The position numbers and the translations under genes are program-made. Under the pieces are notes generated by a model that was given only the letters and a program-made list of their open reading frames with translations, was not told the DNA's origin and searched no databases. From assembly GCA_002221725.1 (NCBI GenBank), contig NJFT01000048.1, positions 62,001-126,000 of the forward strand: a stretch of 64,000 bases of DNA, given 5' to 3'. This document shows, one piece after another, positions 1-10,740 of the stretch (position 1 is the stretch's first letter; the number at the start of each line of letters is the position of its first letter). This DNA is from Scedosporium boydii. Its lineage: Eukaryota; Ascomycota; Sordariomycetes; Microascales; Microascaceae.

Positions 1-752
1 AACCCCCACGCGAAGCCCTCCCACTAAAGCGAAGGATATTCTGCCGGAAATGCATTAGACTACTCTTGACCCTCTGGTTTGCTAAGGGTCCATGGACCAG
101 GGAGGGATTGTATCATAGACGCAAATATCCGCAGCTTGCTGCCAATTGACTTGGCTTCACCGGCCAATTGCACATATCCCGTCCGGAAACCAGGAACCTC
201 ACCGTCGGTTTGATCTTGACCTTATGTTCTTGTTGAGACCCAATGCTACTTGTGATTGGAATCTGCAGCTGCCCCTCGATTACCACGGCTTCTTCAGCAG
301 GTATCTAGCTAGTTATGGGCCAACGACCTGCGCTGCCCTGTCTACCTACTGTCGTTAACCCTCCGAAACCTCTCTCATCCTCCGCCCCGAGCCTCACGGC
401 GTTTCGGAACCTCGGCGTATCTCACGTGACTTGGAATAATTCAACTGCCGTAAACGTTCAATCTTAGTGCCTCTTCCAAACCACGCCCTTCAGTGTCACT
501 GAGAGAAAAGCGGGTTGCTACTTACATTCCTTCTTACGTCCTTTTCGACCTATTTTGCTATTTGTAAGGATTGGGGGCGATTTCGTAGATTATTGATCTT
601 GCCCACATTCGCTCACTCTGCCCATAAGTGCGTAAAAGCATCACTCTCCGATGCATTTATAATATCAAACCTCCCCCACTTCCGCTAACAGTATCTCAGA
701 ACCACATATATCGGCAAAGAGTCATCAACGCCAACTGAAGGAGGATTCGTTA
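1..752. other. Intergenic, upstream of the FSH1-type hydrolase
   Basis: No reading frame here resembles a protein I recognise. A 70-codon open frame at 146-358 has no splice context or family motif and is probably chance. The stretch before the start at 753 probably holds the promoter and leader of the downstream gene. Confidence 0.5.
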
Positions 753-1856
753 ATGTTTTTGCTCAGCCTCTGTGCACGGAGGCTGACCCGCGCATCCGCA
801 TCTAGTTTTACCCAAACCTTCGTCAGACGCGTAAGCACAATGTCCGAGTCTGCGACCCCGACGCCCACCCCGTCCGACAGCGGGCCTTCCCGGCCTGCCT
901 CGACGCAGCCCCAGGCCGGGAAGAAAGGGAACCAGAAGGCGCCTAAACCGCCCAAGAAGGAACTTAAAGTCCTCATGCTTCACGGTACGTAACCAATCCG
1001 ATCCGATCGAGTCTCAAATCCACCTAACGAGCACACCCGTTCCGCCTAACAACTCGCCTCAACCCCCTTCTCTCCCTTTCTCACACAAACACACCTAACA
1101 TCAAACAAAGGCTACACCCAATCCGGCCCCCTCTTCCGCGCAAAAACCCGCGCCCTCGAAAAACTCCTAACAAAAGCCCTAACCCCCCTCTCCACAACCC
1201 TCACCTTCCTCTACCCCACGGCCCCCATCCGTCTCCGCCCTTCCGAAATCCCCGGCTTCACCCCCACCTCTCCCACCCTGGACCCCTCCGACGCCGACGA
1301 CCAACTCGACAGCTGGGCCTGGTTCCGCCGCGATCCGACATCCCCCGTGGTCCACGGCCTCGAATCTGGAATGTCAGCCGTCGCGGACGCCATCCGCGAG
1401 GCGCAGGGGGTTGATGGAGTAGTTGGGTTTTCGCAGGGAGGTGCGCTGGCGGCTATGGTCGCCGCCGCGATGGAGGAGCCGAGGAGGACGCCTCCCGAGG
1501 GCGCGAAGGGTTGGGCTGAGAAGTTGAGGGGGGCGAATGGCGGGAGGCCGTTGAAGTTTGCGGTTGTTTATTCGGGGTTTTGGATGCCTGTTGAGGAGGT
1601 CAAGTGGATGTATGAGCCGAGTATACGGACGCCGACGTTGCATTATATTGGGGGGTTGGACACCGTCGTGGAGGAGTCGAGGAGTCGGAAGTTGATTGAG
1701 AGGTGTGAGGAGCCGGTTGTGGCGGTGCATCCTGGTGGGCATTATGTGCCGGTTTCGAGGGAGTGGATGATGCCCATTATAGGGTTTATTAGGAAGTTTG
1801 CGGAGGAGGCTGAGCCCAAGGAGAGTGAGCCTAAGGAGGGTGCGAGGCTTGCATAG
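753..1856 (+). CDS. FSH1-type serine hydrolase (alpha/beta hydrolase), two exons
   Basis: Exons 753-984 and 1111-1856; the intron has a GTACGT donor and CAAAG acceptor and rejoins the frame as LMLHGYTQSG, the usual start of the FSH1/DUF341 hydrolase fold. The product is 325 aa from the first ATG. The nucleophile elbow GFSQGG, an acid in GGLDTVV and a histidine in HPGGHYVP are all present and in order, so the catalytic triad looks intact. FSH1-family enzymes are small serine hydrolases of poorly defined substrate, related to human OVCA2. The first 29 residues are rich in Arg and Ser and lack acidic residues, like a mitochondrial presequence. A second in-frame ATG at 840 would give a 296-aa form that starts with a Pro/Ser/Thr-rich linker. 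The gene is convergent with RPN5. Confidence 0.88.
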
Positions 1857-2170
1857 ACAGATATAGACATACATTAATAGACGTAGAGATAGACAAGGCA
1901 TGAGCGCCATCCATACGCCTAAGAACGTCGAGACTCTACACATGACTATAAAAGCGCTTCACTGCATGGGAGAACAGAACGAGACACACAAGTCGAGACC
2001 ATATCTATGAATGGTACATATCAGTCCAGACGGAGGACAGCCTCTAGCCTGTATTACTAGTACACACACGTTTTAAGACGACTCCTAGGAGGGACAGGCC
2101 CAATTCGCCCCATCCATCCCTACCATGCGCGCCTAACCCCTCAAGACCCCCTAACTCTACCGATATCACT
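1857..2170. other. Intergenic between convergent 3' ends
   Basis: These 314 bases separate the 3' ends of the FSH1-type gene and RPN5. They should contain both 3' untranslated regions and polyadenylation signals. I see no other element. Confidence 0.5.
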
Positions 2171-3834
2171 TTACCTTGCCTTTCTTGACTTTGCCTGGAT
2201 ATTAGCCATCATCTCCTCCTTGGTGATGAGGTGGTCAATCCTCTCAAGCAAGCCCAGCAAGCTCTTCATGTTATAGCTCCACTCGTTAAGGATATCATCA
2301 GCATCACGCGGCTTAGCGAAGCTAACGATCCGCGCAGGCCTGTCAATCTTAGCGTGGACCGTCTTCGACGTAACCAACTCGCTAATGTACTTCTCCGTCT
2401 CGTCCTCGGCGAGGTCAAGGAGCTCGGTAAGTCGACCCATCTGGATGCGGGTGTAATACTTGGCCACGACGCGCACGTTATGCTCGATGACTCGCTTTCT
2501 CAGATCCTTCCATCGCTGGTGAGCCTTCTCGTCGGGCGAGTGGCCTTCTTCGGCGTCGAAGACGTCGGTGCTGCAGAGATGGGGGCCAAACTTCTTGGCC
2601 ACCTCGGGCCAGCGCATAAGCTCGTGAACGGTGAAGAGTTTGAGAAGCTCGGCATCGAGGGGAACTTGGGAGTTTCGTGTGTCTCGGAGAATTCGTTGGA
2701 GGAGGTCGTGTTGCTCGTTATCATAAGGAGCGAGAATGACAAAGTAGATGATTCGTTGGAGGACCTGGCGGAACGAACAAAGTTAGTTTGGCTCCAGGCC
2801 AAATAGCAACAGGGAGAGAACGACAACGTACGGGATGAAGCTTGGCCGGATCTTCCTCAACGGCCTCCGTATCCAAGACCTGCCTGTAGTGCTTGCAGAC
2901 GTCAAGATACTTGTCGTCATGCTTGGCTAGGATGATCTGCTGCTCGTAGTAACGGAGCTTAAGATCCGTCACATCATCCTCGACCTCTTCGGCCACCTCT
3001 TCTCCCCTAGCCTTCTTCTTCTCCCTCTCCTTCTTTTCCTTCTCAAGCTGCTCGGCAGTCTTCTTTGGCCTTCTCGCAAGGTACTTGGTGCTAATCTTGC
3101 GACTGAGGATACCAGCCTGGGTCCAGTCTCCAGTCTCAATGCAGAGAGCAACCTGTGCCAGGATGAACTCGACCTTTTCCCTCCTGTCCATAGACCCGAA
3201 GGTCTCGACCTGTAGCTCACAAAGAACCTCCGTGGCGCCCTTGACGTCGCCCTGCGCCTTCTTGATATCGGAGAGAATCTTAGTTACTCGCGCGCGCTCG
3301 ACTTCGACGAAGATCTTGCCCTCGGTGACGGTACGCAGGGCCTCGATGACGGATAGCTTCGTTTCTAGGTTGGGCGTCTCGTCGAGGAATCCCATGACGG
3401 TCTGGACCATACGGGTGATGGCCTGCTTAAGTTGGCTGTGCTTCTTGGAGAGAACGAGAACTTGATCGTTCATCAAGCTCCAGTCGCCTTTGTTTTTGCA
3501 TATCGTAACGATTCCAACTAGTACTCGGGACGTAGACGCAAGATCGGATGCCTATAAATGATGAATGTTAGGTTCGATCTCGGGTGTGTATCGACGAAGA
3601 TGTCGTTACGGTAGAGGAGAGGCGGAGCTAACCTGTCGGGTTTGTTTCTCGAGGGCAGTGAGTTTCTCAATGGCACCTTGGAGGTCGGACTAAAATACAA
3701 ATATCAGCAAATCCGCTCTGGGATGAGTGCCAACGAATTACGAGCCCTACCTGGGCAAGTTCCTCAGCCTTGGGAAGCAGCTCGTCGACCTGCTTGGAGA
3801 AGTCCTTCTCCGGCTTGAGAGCAGCTTCGGCCAT
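2171..3834 (-). CDS. RPN5: 26S proteasome lid subunit Rpn5 (PSMD12), four exons
   Basis: Exons on the minus strand: 3834-3751, 3689-3633, 3551-2832 and 2764-2171, all joined in phase 0, giving 484 aa. The start MAEAALKPEKDFSKQVDELL, the segment RVLVGIVTICKNKGDW and the tail FAKPRDADDILNEWSYNMK match Rpn5. The C-terminal third carries the PCI domain, followed by a long helix ending in KAR. Rpn5 is a scaffold subunit of the proteasome regulatory particle lid, in nucleus and cytosol, and in yeast it also associates with the COP9 signalosome. A Lys/Glu-rich charged loop lies near the middle (KKEREKKKARGEEVAEEVED). The length fits fungal orthologues. It lies head to tail with the metallophosphoesterase on the same strand, about 770 bases apart. 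Confidence 0.95.
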
Positions 3835-4602
3835 GGCGACGGCGGGTGGGGATGAGAAAACGGGAATATATCAGAGACGCTAGCTGGAGGAATGGGGGAG
3901 ATACGAGTCGATGGGCGATGGCGATATGCGTGTGTCGGGTATGGTTGGTAATTTGTGAGGTTTTGATGATGCTTGTTGATGGTCAGAGCAACAGGAGCTG
4001 GAAGGTGGGAGGCTGCTGTTGTCGTAACCAAAGCTCTGCCTTGTCGAGATTAAGTTTGCAGGTGTTGACGGCTGCCACTTTCTGACAGGTGCCCACTTCC
4101 TTTTTCCTCGGTGAGGCATGCCCGGTCAGTGAGGGCCTGCGGCCTTCCACCTCTCTTACTATAGATGATAAACTACACTCCAAGAAGAGGATAAATATTC
4201 CCGAGTCATGGGCTATTAATATCACAGGGTCTAACAAGAATATGTGCACAGGGGACTTCTTCATGGATTATTTTGGCCACGTCCTGAGAATCGTTGGTAT
4301 GGAGTTTCAAAAGCTCTAAAGGGCATGGTCGTCAGCCATGCTTCATAAATATCTAGGAAGACCAAAATCGCAAAGATCAATTTCATAAGTTCTGTATATG
4401 GTATAATATGCTCCTCAAGTTATGTGCCCAAGACGTATATGTTCTGTTCGTCGGAAGAAATCCCAATCAAAAACGCCGATCCCTTGAAGTCCGTCCAAAA
4501 AGGAAAAAGAAAATCCAAATGGGGTTTTCTAAGTAGATATTTCTAGTAACAAGAAAAGCGAAAAGAGAAAGAAGGGACAAGGAAGACTCGAGGACACAGA
4601 AT
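3835..4602. other. Intergenic, RPN5 promoter side
   Basis: This stretch lies between the RPN5 start and the 3' end of the metallophosphoesterase gene, both on the minus strand. I see no coding sequence, RNA gene or repeat. Confidence 0.5.
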
Positions 4603-6609
4603 TTAACATTTGTTCCTCCAGTTACCCTTGACCCAGTGGGCCAGGAGCTCGGTAAAGGTCTCCTTCGTGTATGACCCGACATCCTCGTCTGTGTAATCAC
4701 CGCCGGCAAACTTGAGGGCAACAAGAACCCACGGAGTGATGAACTCAATAAAGACCAGGTCAACTTTCTCCGGAGTGGAGTCCATCGGGAATGCAATCTC
4801 ACTTTGAATGCAGTTCGGGATGTTAAAGTACGGGACAGGCGCGTGGATAGTATCGTCACCATCCTTCCCAAAGTCGTCCTCGGTCGTGTAACCCTCAGTT
4901 CGCGTCCGCCGGTCCGTGTCCTTGTCCTTGTCATCAGTATTGTCGCCTGCCAGCCTGTATTGCTCCTCTACACCTGGCAGCTCGAGTCCGGGACCCGGAA
5001 TGACGGGCAGCATACCCAAGTCCTTGCCGGACCACTTCTCCGGTACGGACAAGTACCTAGGATCGAGGCCGCGGTCGGTGAAGATGTTCCCGCCACTGTT
5101 CAGCAAGGTGATAACCTTGCTCGCGATTTCGTACGGAACATCGGGGATAAACTGCAGGGTGCTAACAAAGGGGCTCACGAGGAACGTGCTATCTCGCGTG
5201 AAGGCGCCCTTGAAGACGTCGAACCGAATACCTCCGGTGTTGAGAATTGCAAGTCTTGGGATGTCAGCTCTCTCCTTATTAGTGGCCACGCCGGGAAGCA
5301 CCTCGTTTCCGATCCAGGTGAATATGCTATCTTCGGCGTCGTGAGGAGTGCGGGTCAGCCAGAGGTCCTTGGGAGCACAGCCGTACTTGTGGTCCAACTT
5401 CAGGATTTTTCGAGCCCTCGTGATTTGTTGGCTGACGGCTTGGCCCTTTTCCGTATGGAAAGTAGCGTTGTCGAGACCGGTATGGTGGTACATGCCGTAG
5501 AGATTGTTGTCGATATACCTCCGGTGGACCTTGAAGCTGGAGCTAATGGAAGGGTCTTCCGTCTTATCCTTCTCCTTCTCCTTGATTTTGAGGCCGTCAA
5601 CAGACATCCAGCCAATAGTCTCGAAATATCGGCCACTTGCAATGCCCGCCGCCTTGGAGTCAAAGTTAACGGCGTCGCGGACATGAGCATGGCCGCCGAA
5701 GAAAAGAATCGGGCTATTCCAGTTGGCTTGGCGGATAGCTTTATGGATAATTCTGAATTCATCCATCCTCAATCCCACGTGGCCGATAACTACGAAGACA
5801 TCGACGTCTTCGCGGATCGCCTTCTGGAACCATTCCTCCTTGACAACCTGCTTCACTGGTATAACGACGGTGTTATTGTCGTTTCCGGTGAAGTCGAAGA
5901 GGAATCCAAATGCGGCGATATCTATGCCTTGATTCTTGGTCTTGAACCTTCTATACCGTCGGGCCATGGGCTCCTGCTTCCCAGTCTTGGGATCGATGTA
6001 GTCGAGATTGGAGGAAATATATTGTCCCTTGAAGTTGGGGATATTGCGCGTGACCTCCTGCCGAGCAGTCTCCGCGACGTAAAGCTCGTGATTCCCGCTG
6101 CATATGATGTCGATCTCTTGCTCCTTGATGATGTCATATGTGAAAAGGCCCTTGGGGTCGGACGCATCGTAGAGACCGTTGCCATCTACCCGATCGCCGG
6201 TGTCAACAAGGAGGAGGTCGGCGCCACGCTCATCAGCCTTTCGTCGCATGTGGTGGGCGAAGGAGACATAGTCTCCCCAATCGGCGGAATACTGGGCTCT
6301 GTTGAGCATCAAGAAACAGGTTAGTCTTGGGCTCCCTCGAAGTCACCGCTGCTGCCTAGAAGGAGAGGGTGCCGGCGGCGGGGAGAGGAGGCAGATCCGC
6401 CTTCTCCCCAGTTTGTTCGACTATACGTACTCTTGAAGATGACCTGCATGCCAGCCATGCGTATCCGTAGTATGAAGGAAGTTGAGCTGACCCCAGTGCA
6501 GGTCACGAAGCTCGGCTTTCTCAGGCTTCGCTGCTCCGGGCTGCTCCGCCTGAACCTGCAGGATGCCGGCGACGGCACCGCAGAGAAGGGTGCCGTACTT
6601 GCGCAGCAT
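4603..6609 (-). CDS. Calcineurin-like metallophosphoesterase / 5'-nucleotidase-type protein (yeast YHR202W-like)
   Basis: Exon 1 runs 6609-6431 and exon 2 6298-4603; the intron has a GTACGT donor and CAACAG acceptor and restores [13 protein letters not shown]. The product is 624 aa. The N-terminus has a short hydrophobic stretch ([14 protein letters not shown]) that looks like a signal peptide. Metallophosphoesterase motifs come in order: [28 protein letters not shown] and GGHAHVRD, which carry the metal ligands. The C-terminal half resembles the 5'-nucleotidase C-terminal domain of the fungal YHR202W family, including [10 protein letters not shown]. Substrate and location are not certain; a secreted or vacuolar phosphohydrolase is likely. 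A Lys/Asp/Thr-rich insert ([11 protein letters not shown]) sits near residue 525. A long open frame on the opposite strand is a shadow of this gene. Confidence 0.9.
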
Positions 6610-8245
6610 GATGCTCAATAGTCTCAGCGGTGTATTTGCGTATCGATATAGAAGAAGACTCGGAAGGGATATGTAGACCTTGGTGGTGAAGGGGCGAAGT
6701 TATTAAAGTTCAACCACGTCCCGGTCGGAGGGCAGATAACGACCGATGACGCTAACACGGAGGGAATGAGGGTGGTTGGCGGGAGGAAACAGTCGGGACA
6801 AATATACGCACTGTGTTATCCCGTGACCCACGTGACAAGCCGTTTCAGAAGGGGCGAGGCGGAAAGGTACATCGCGCGCACAGTGTTAATGGGAGAACCA
6901 TCAGGGTGTCTCGAGTCTATTAAAGCGTCCCCAGAGGAACAAGTCCAGGCCTTTGCAGACATCGCCTCATGAGCCCAACAGCCGGCACTCATGCTGGCGG
7001 AACAATACGCTCAAGAGGACGATGGGAATACACTCGTCATTTTCCATCGCGAGTAAATATAAAGAACTTTTGTACTATTAATCAAAAAGTTAAATTATTT
7101 CGGAATGTTTTTCCGCAAAAGGTTCCAGGACCTTCTCTTCCAGCAGATAGTCTCTGCCAACGAGGTGTAGTCGTTCTCGAAACTGTTCGTCTTGCAAGGT
7201 GCTGCTGCCATGCAAATAACGAAATCGAGTCTTTGGCCATGGTCTTTTTCTTGGGCGAGGCACTTGAAAGGTAAATGAGTAGTATGGAAAAGATAGTTGT
7301 TTCGGACCTTTCTCCATATACTCTCACCTCTGCTTGGTAACATCTTAAGGTTATTTTGCGTTGAGGGCCGGAGTCGATCTCACAGACTCTAAGAGAGGAA
7401 GAAAAGGCCTTAGGCCTCCAAGTCGTCAACAACAACACAGCGTCACCTCAGAACAATGTGGCACACATAGATAGATGGACATGTCACTGGCTTTTCCGGC
7501 TTCCCCAACCTTACCCCGAAGCTCTGCCTCAGCACAATGTATATGGATGACAGAACATCGACGGCTGAGCCAATACCGTCCTCACGCATTCATTGCTTTG
7601 GACACAATTCCCCTTTCTCTACGCTGGCTTAACTACCCGAATGCCTTCCCGGTGTGAGTTATTGACAGCCAGAACCAGGTTTCACCCTTTGACGTTACAG
7701 ATGTAGAAGCCGTCTAGTACAGACGCTGTTAGTCTTGGGAGGTCATCAGGTAAAATCATGGATTCAAACACATATCTCAGCTGGAGTCCCACTTGTTTCT
7801 TACGGCTCTCAACGCGCTGATATTCTGTCTTATATTGTCTGTCATACCTCAAACAGGGCTATGCTTTGTTTGTACGATCAGCTCGATAATACTTAGCTCG
7901 CGATCTAACACAGAGTGAAAGCCGGTGACCAAGCTACCTCTCTATTTCACTAAAAAATAGTCCTGTCATCAGAGAGACGCGACTGTCATAGTTCTTGAAA
8001 ACTCCTCATTCAACGTCCCTCAATATTCCCCTGCAATATCCAAAGCATTTCAATGTGCCCAAGTGCTAAGAAGTCTGTCCTGAGTCGAGATCATCAGCTG
8101 TGCCGTCCCTTCTCTGAGCGTTCGCCTCCTTCAAGCGCGGCCTCGTCTAAATCACTTATCGCCAAGTCGCGTCCCCAAAATCTCGGCGTGTTAGTGTTCT
8201 TGTTTTCGCGATTAGACGGACAGTCCATCAAAACCTCACAACATC
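6610..8245. other. Intergenic
   Basis: About 1.6 kb upstream of the metallophosphoesterase. Only short overlapping frames in several phases are present, without family motifs. It should include the promoter of the minus-strand gene. Confidence 0.5.
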
Positions 8246-8559
8246 ATGGACTTATTTCCCACGCATGGCTTTCAGTCTCTCAAATATCACACACGAAATG
8301 CGTTCCCTCCGAGGCGGAAATACGCTCGGTGTAAGTGCTAGCCGCCGTGCTTGAAAGAAAAAAATGGGAATGTCCCTGGCTAACTTTGCTTGGAAACTAC
8401 TACTTAGTGCCCGACGATCCATACGCCGAAGCCGACGCACTCTCCGTTTTGAAGAAGCTAGCTCGTCTAACGGCGAAGGGTCTCTGCTGCTTGTTTCTAC
8501 AGGCGAGGTATCTTGTCCCAATGGAAGCAGAGGCTGTCGAGTGTTGGATGGTATTCTAA
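8246..8559 (+). CDS. Candidate small spliced gene, unknown
   Basis: This is a weak prediction. An ATG at 8246 opens 28 codons (starting MDLFPTHGFQSLKYHTRNAF) up to 8330, where a perfect GTAAGT donor follows. A CTAAC branch-like site lies at 8381-8385 and a TTAG acceptor ends at 8407. Joining 8246-8330 to 8408-8559 keeps one frame to a TAA and gives 78 aa, with LPDDPYAEADALSVLKKLAR directly after the junction. I recognise no family. Splice consensus and frame continuity together are suggestive, but a chance match in intergenic DNA is quite possible. Confidence 0.25.
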
Positions 8560-8881
8560 GAGGGGACCGAGGAAAGGGTTGATGTATTGCGCACACTTAA
8601 GCCTCCTGGATATCTTGTTGTAAATAATACGATTATTCTAACATCGATTTCCCGGGCGGCCCACAGACCGGGAGAGCGATTAAAGTTCGATTCTTGTGGA
8701 CCGCTGGCTGGCTATGCTCGATGCACACCGGATCCGTCAAACCAAAGAACCATGAATACATGTCGAACAACACTGGAAGTATAGAGTAAAGGATAAAAAT
8801 AGAGACGTGAGAAGCAAAAGAAAAAGAAAAAGAAGAGAGGAGGGTTAAAGAACGAAATGGTAAAAGATTAATTGAAGGAGA

Positions 8882-8964
8882 TGCCCACACCTGGGATCGA
8901 ACCAGGGACCTCATCATTTCACCAGCTGTACTAGTGATGCGCTCTACCACTGAGCTATACGGGC
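8882..8964 (-). tRNA. tRNA-Thr(AGT) with an 11-base intron
   Basis: Read on the minus strand, the sequence folds as a cloverleaf: acceptor GCCCGTA / TGTGGGC with two wobble pairs, D stem GCTC/GAGC, anticodon stem CATCA/TGATG, and T arm CCTGG-TTCGATC-CCAGG, with discriminator A. The loop CTAGTA places anticodon AGT at 34-36. An 11-base intron (CAGCTGGTGAA) follows position 37, the standard eukaryotic site. A TTTT run at 8862-8865 lies downstream as a possible Pol III terminator. The mature body is identical to the copy at 10253-10335. Confidence 0.93.
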
Positions 8965-10006
8965 TTTGGTCGCCGAATGCGCTTGTTGGATGGAGCCGAT
9001 CGAAGTGGCTTGTTATAGCAATGGCGGCATTCAGGGACGCAGAAAATCCGGTGCGACATATTGAATGCAGGTTTCTCGAGGCTCGAGAAATCCAAAGTTT
9101 TGATGGATGGATGCAGTTGATCGACAGATACTCCAATTGCTCTTTCCTTATTAACCCGCCTACGAAGGTACAGACACTTTGACCTCGAGAAACAAGATTG
9201 TGGAAGGGAGTGCTGAAGAAGGAAATATGGAAGTCCGCCAATGACAACACCTATTATTTTCAACGTCAGGGCATGCTCTTGAACTGGCTGGTTCGGTTGC
9301 TCTCATCGACTTGAGTTGCACATTGTGTGTAAAACGGCAAGGATATAGAAGCCCGCCAGGACTGACCTGGCCGGAGTTGAGAATCGAAGCGGACTCAAAA
9401 GTGAAGTCGACAAATTCTCCAAGGGTTCCCCCAATACAACACTGAACCCTCCGATCTTTCAGAAAGGGTCCTCATATCCCGTCGTATGGATGCCTTGTTA
9501 ATTAACCCAAGGAATCGAGAAGGTAACTCGACTCAGACTCGAAGGCTGCTTGCGAAAGAAAGGATATCGTTCAGTCTACGATTTATTGAAACAGCTAAAT
9601 ATAACCCATAGGAGTAAGAACCCCTTTGTCCTCCGGTTCGCGCATGAATATCGTTCTATGGTTCTAGCCTCTGGCGACATCCTTAATCTCGTATCCGAAG
9701 GTCGCGAAACTGCTCCTCGACCAGGTGCCGGGAGCGCATTCGTGACCCAGTTTGTTCTCCGACCTGCAATGATGTCGTTCCACATAAAGGAAAAAGTCGG
9801 GAGCCGGCGATGGAAATGCGCATGTAATTAACACGTCAATAAATACGCAGTAATATATACAGCATAGCGAGTCTTGAATGTCTTTGTTTTATATTAGTTG
9901 GCGTGCTTGATCCAACCCGGTGTCGAACGAGGAACGAGGGAAAAGCAAAAAAGAAAAGGAACAAAAACTTTGAAGGAGAAGCCAAAAAAGAAATGAACTT
10001 GTCAAA
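8965..10006. other. Intergenic between tRNA genes
   Basis: About 1 kb between the first tRNA-Thr and the tRNA-Arg. Short chance frames only. Poly-purine stretches near 9950-9990 include a run of six A at 9983-9988, which on the minus strand is a T6 terminator for tRNA-Arg. Confidence 0.5.
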
Positions 10007-10078
10007 CGACCCCGGTAGGATTCGAACCCACAATCTTTAGAGCCGAAATCTAACGCCTTACCATTAGGCCACAAGGCC
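10007..10078 (-). tRNA. tRNA-Arg(TCG)
   Basis: The minus-strand sequence folds with acceptor GGCCTTG / CGGGGTC (several G-T pairs), D stem GCCT/AGGC, anticodon stem TTAGA/TCTAA around the loop TTTCGGC, and T arm GTGGG-TTCGAAT-CCTAC, discriminator G. The anticodon is TCG, which reads the Arg codon CGA. There is no intron. A T6 run just downstream on the minus strand is a likely Pol III terminator. Confidence 0.92.
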
Positions 10079-10175
10079 GTGAATGACTGAGTTCCATTGG
10101 TTTAGACTGCCTCAGGAGAGACCAGATATGGGATCCGATGAGTCCGTCTCGAAAATTTTGAAAAAAGAGAGGGGC

Positions 10176-10200
10176 AAAAAAAAAAAAAAAAAAAAAAAAA
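10176..10200. repeat. Poly-A tract, 25 bases
   Basis: An uninterrupted run of 25 A between tRNA-Arg and the second tRNA-Thr. On the minus strand it is a T25 run about 50 bases beyond the tRNA-Thr 3' end. It may reflect slippage or simply a homopolymer microsatellite. Confidence 0.9.
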
Positions 10201-10252
10201 GTATGAGTGGAAGGGAAGAGAGCCTGAAGAGGCTGGCAAAAATGAAGGTCAC

Positions 10253-10335
10253 TGCCCACACCTGGGATCGAACCAGGGACCTCATCATCTCACTAGCTCT
10301 ACTAGTGATGCGCTCTACCACTGAGCTATACGGGC
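10253..10335 (-). tRNA. tRNA-Thr(AGT) with an 11-base intron, second copy
   Basis: The mature cloverleaf is identical, base for base, to the copy at 8882-8964, with anticodon AGT. Its 11-base intron is GAGCTAGTGAG and differs from the first copy at three of eleven positions. The intron keeps a CTAG core that can pair with the CUAG of the anticodon loop, as expected for the anticodon-intron pairing of fungal pre-tRNAs; the first copy keeps this pairing through a wobble pair. A T5 run on the minus strand at about 10240 may terminate Pol III. Confidence 0.93.
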
Positions 10336-10740
10336 CGAAATGCTTAATTTCTTGTTTAGTGCAGCTGTTATTAGCCTATAACAAGGTCGCAAAGAGGCTC
10401 AATGTTAGAGATAGGTCGCAGCTTGAGATTTGTGGTGTGGGTCGTTTGCTCCTGGACAATTTGAATGCATTGGGTCGAGTCTTGGTGGGGTCGGTCTGGC
10501 CTCTGTCCTTGTCCAGCGAGTCATGCGACAGAAGGATCCGACCCAGTGTTGGCCTGGCCCAGCCCAGACCCCAGGGGAATTTTTACTGGTCGAGCCACCA
10601 ATTGCTGGAGCGGACGTCATTGCATCGAACCAAGCTGGAAGTGACTTTTCCTTGCAGCTATCCACCGTCGTCTCATCACACCTCTCTTCCTTCGAGTTCG
10701 GCCCAACGTTCACTCGTCAAGGCCAATTGCGCATGGCCAC
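10336..10740. other. Intergenic, HER2 promoter side
   Basis: About 400 bases between the second tRNA-Thr and the HER2 start. Open frames here cross the tRNA genes and lack coding character. I see no further element. Confidence 0.5.

Noticed and set aside
4804..6324. 506-codon open frame on the plus strand
   Set aside because: It lies antisense to the metallophosphoesterase, has no family motif and mirrors the codon bias of the real gene.
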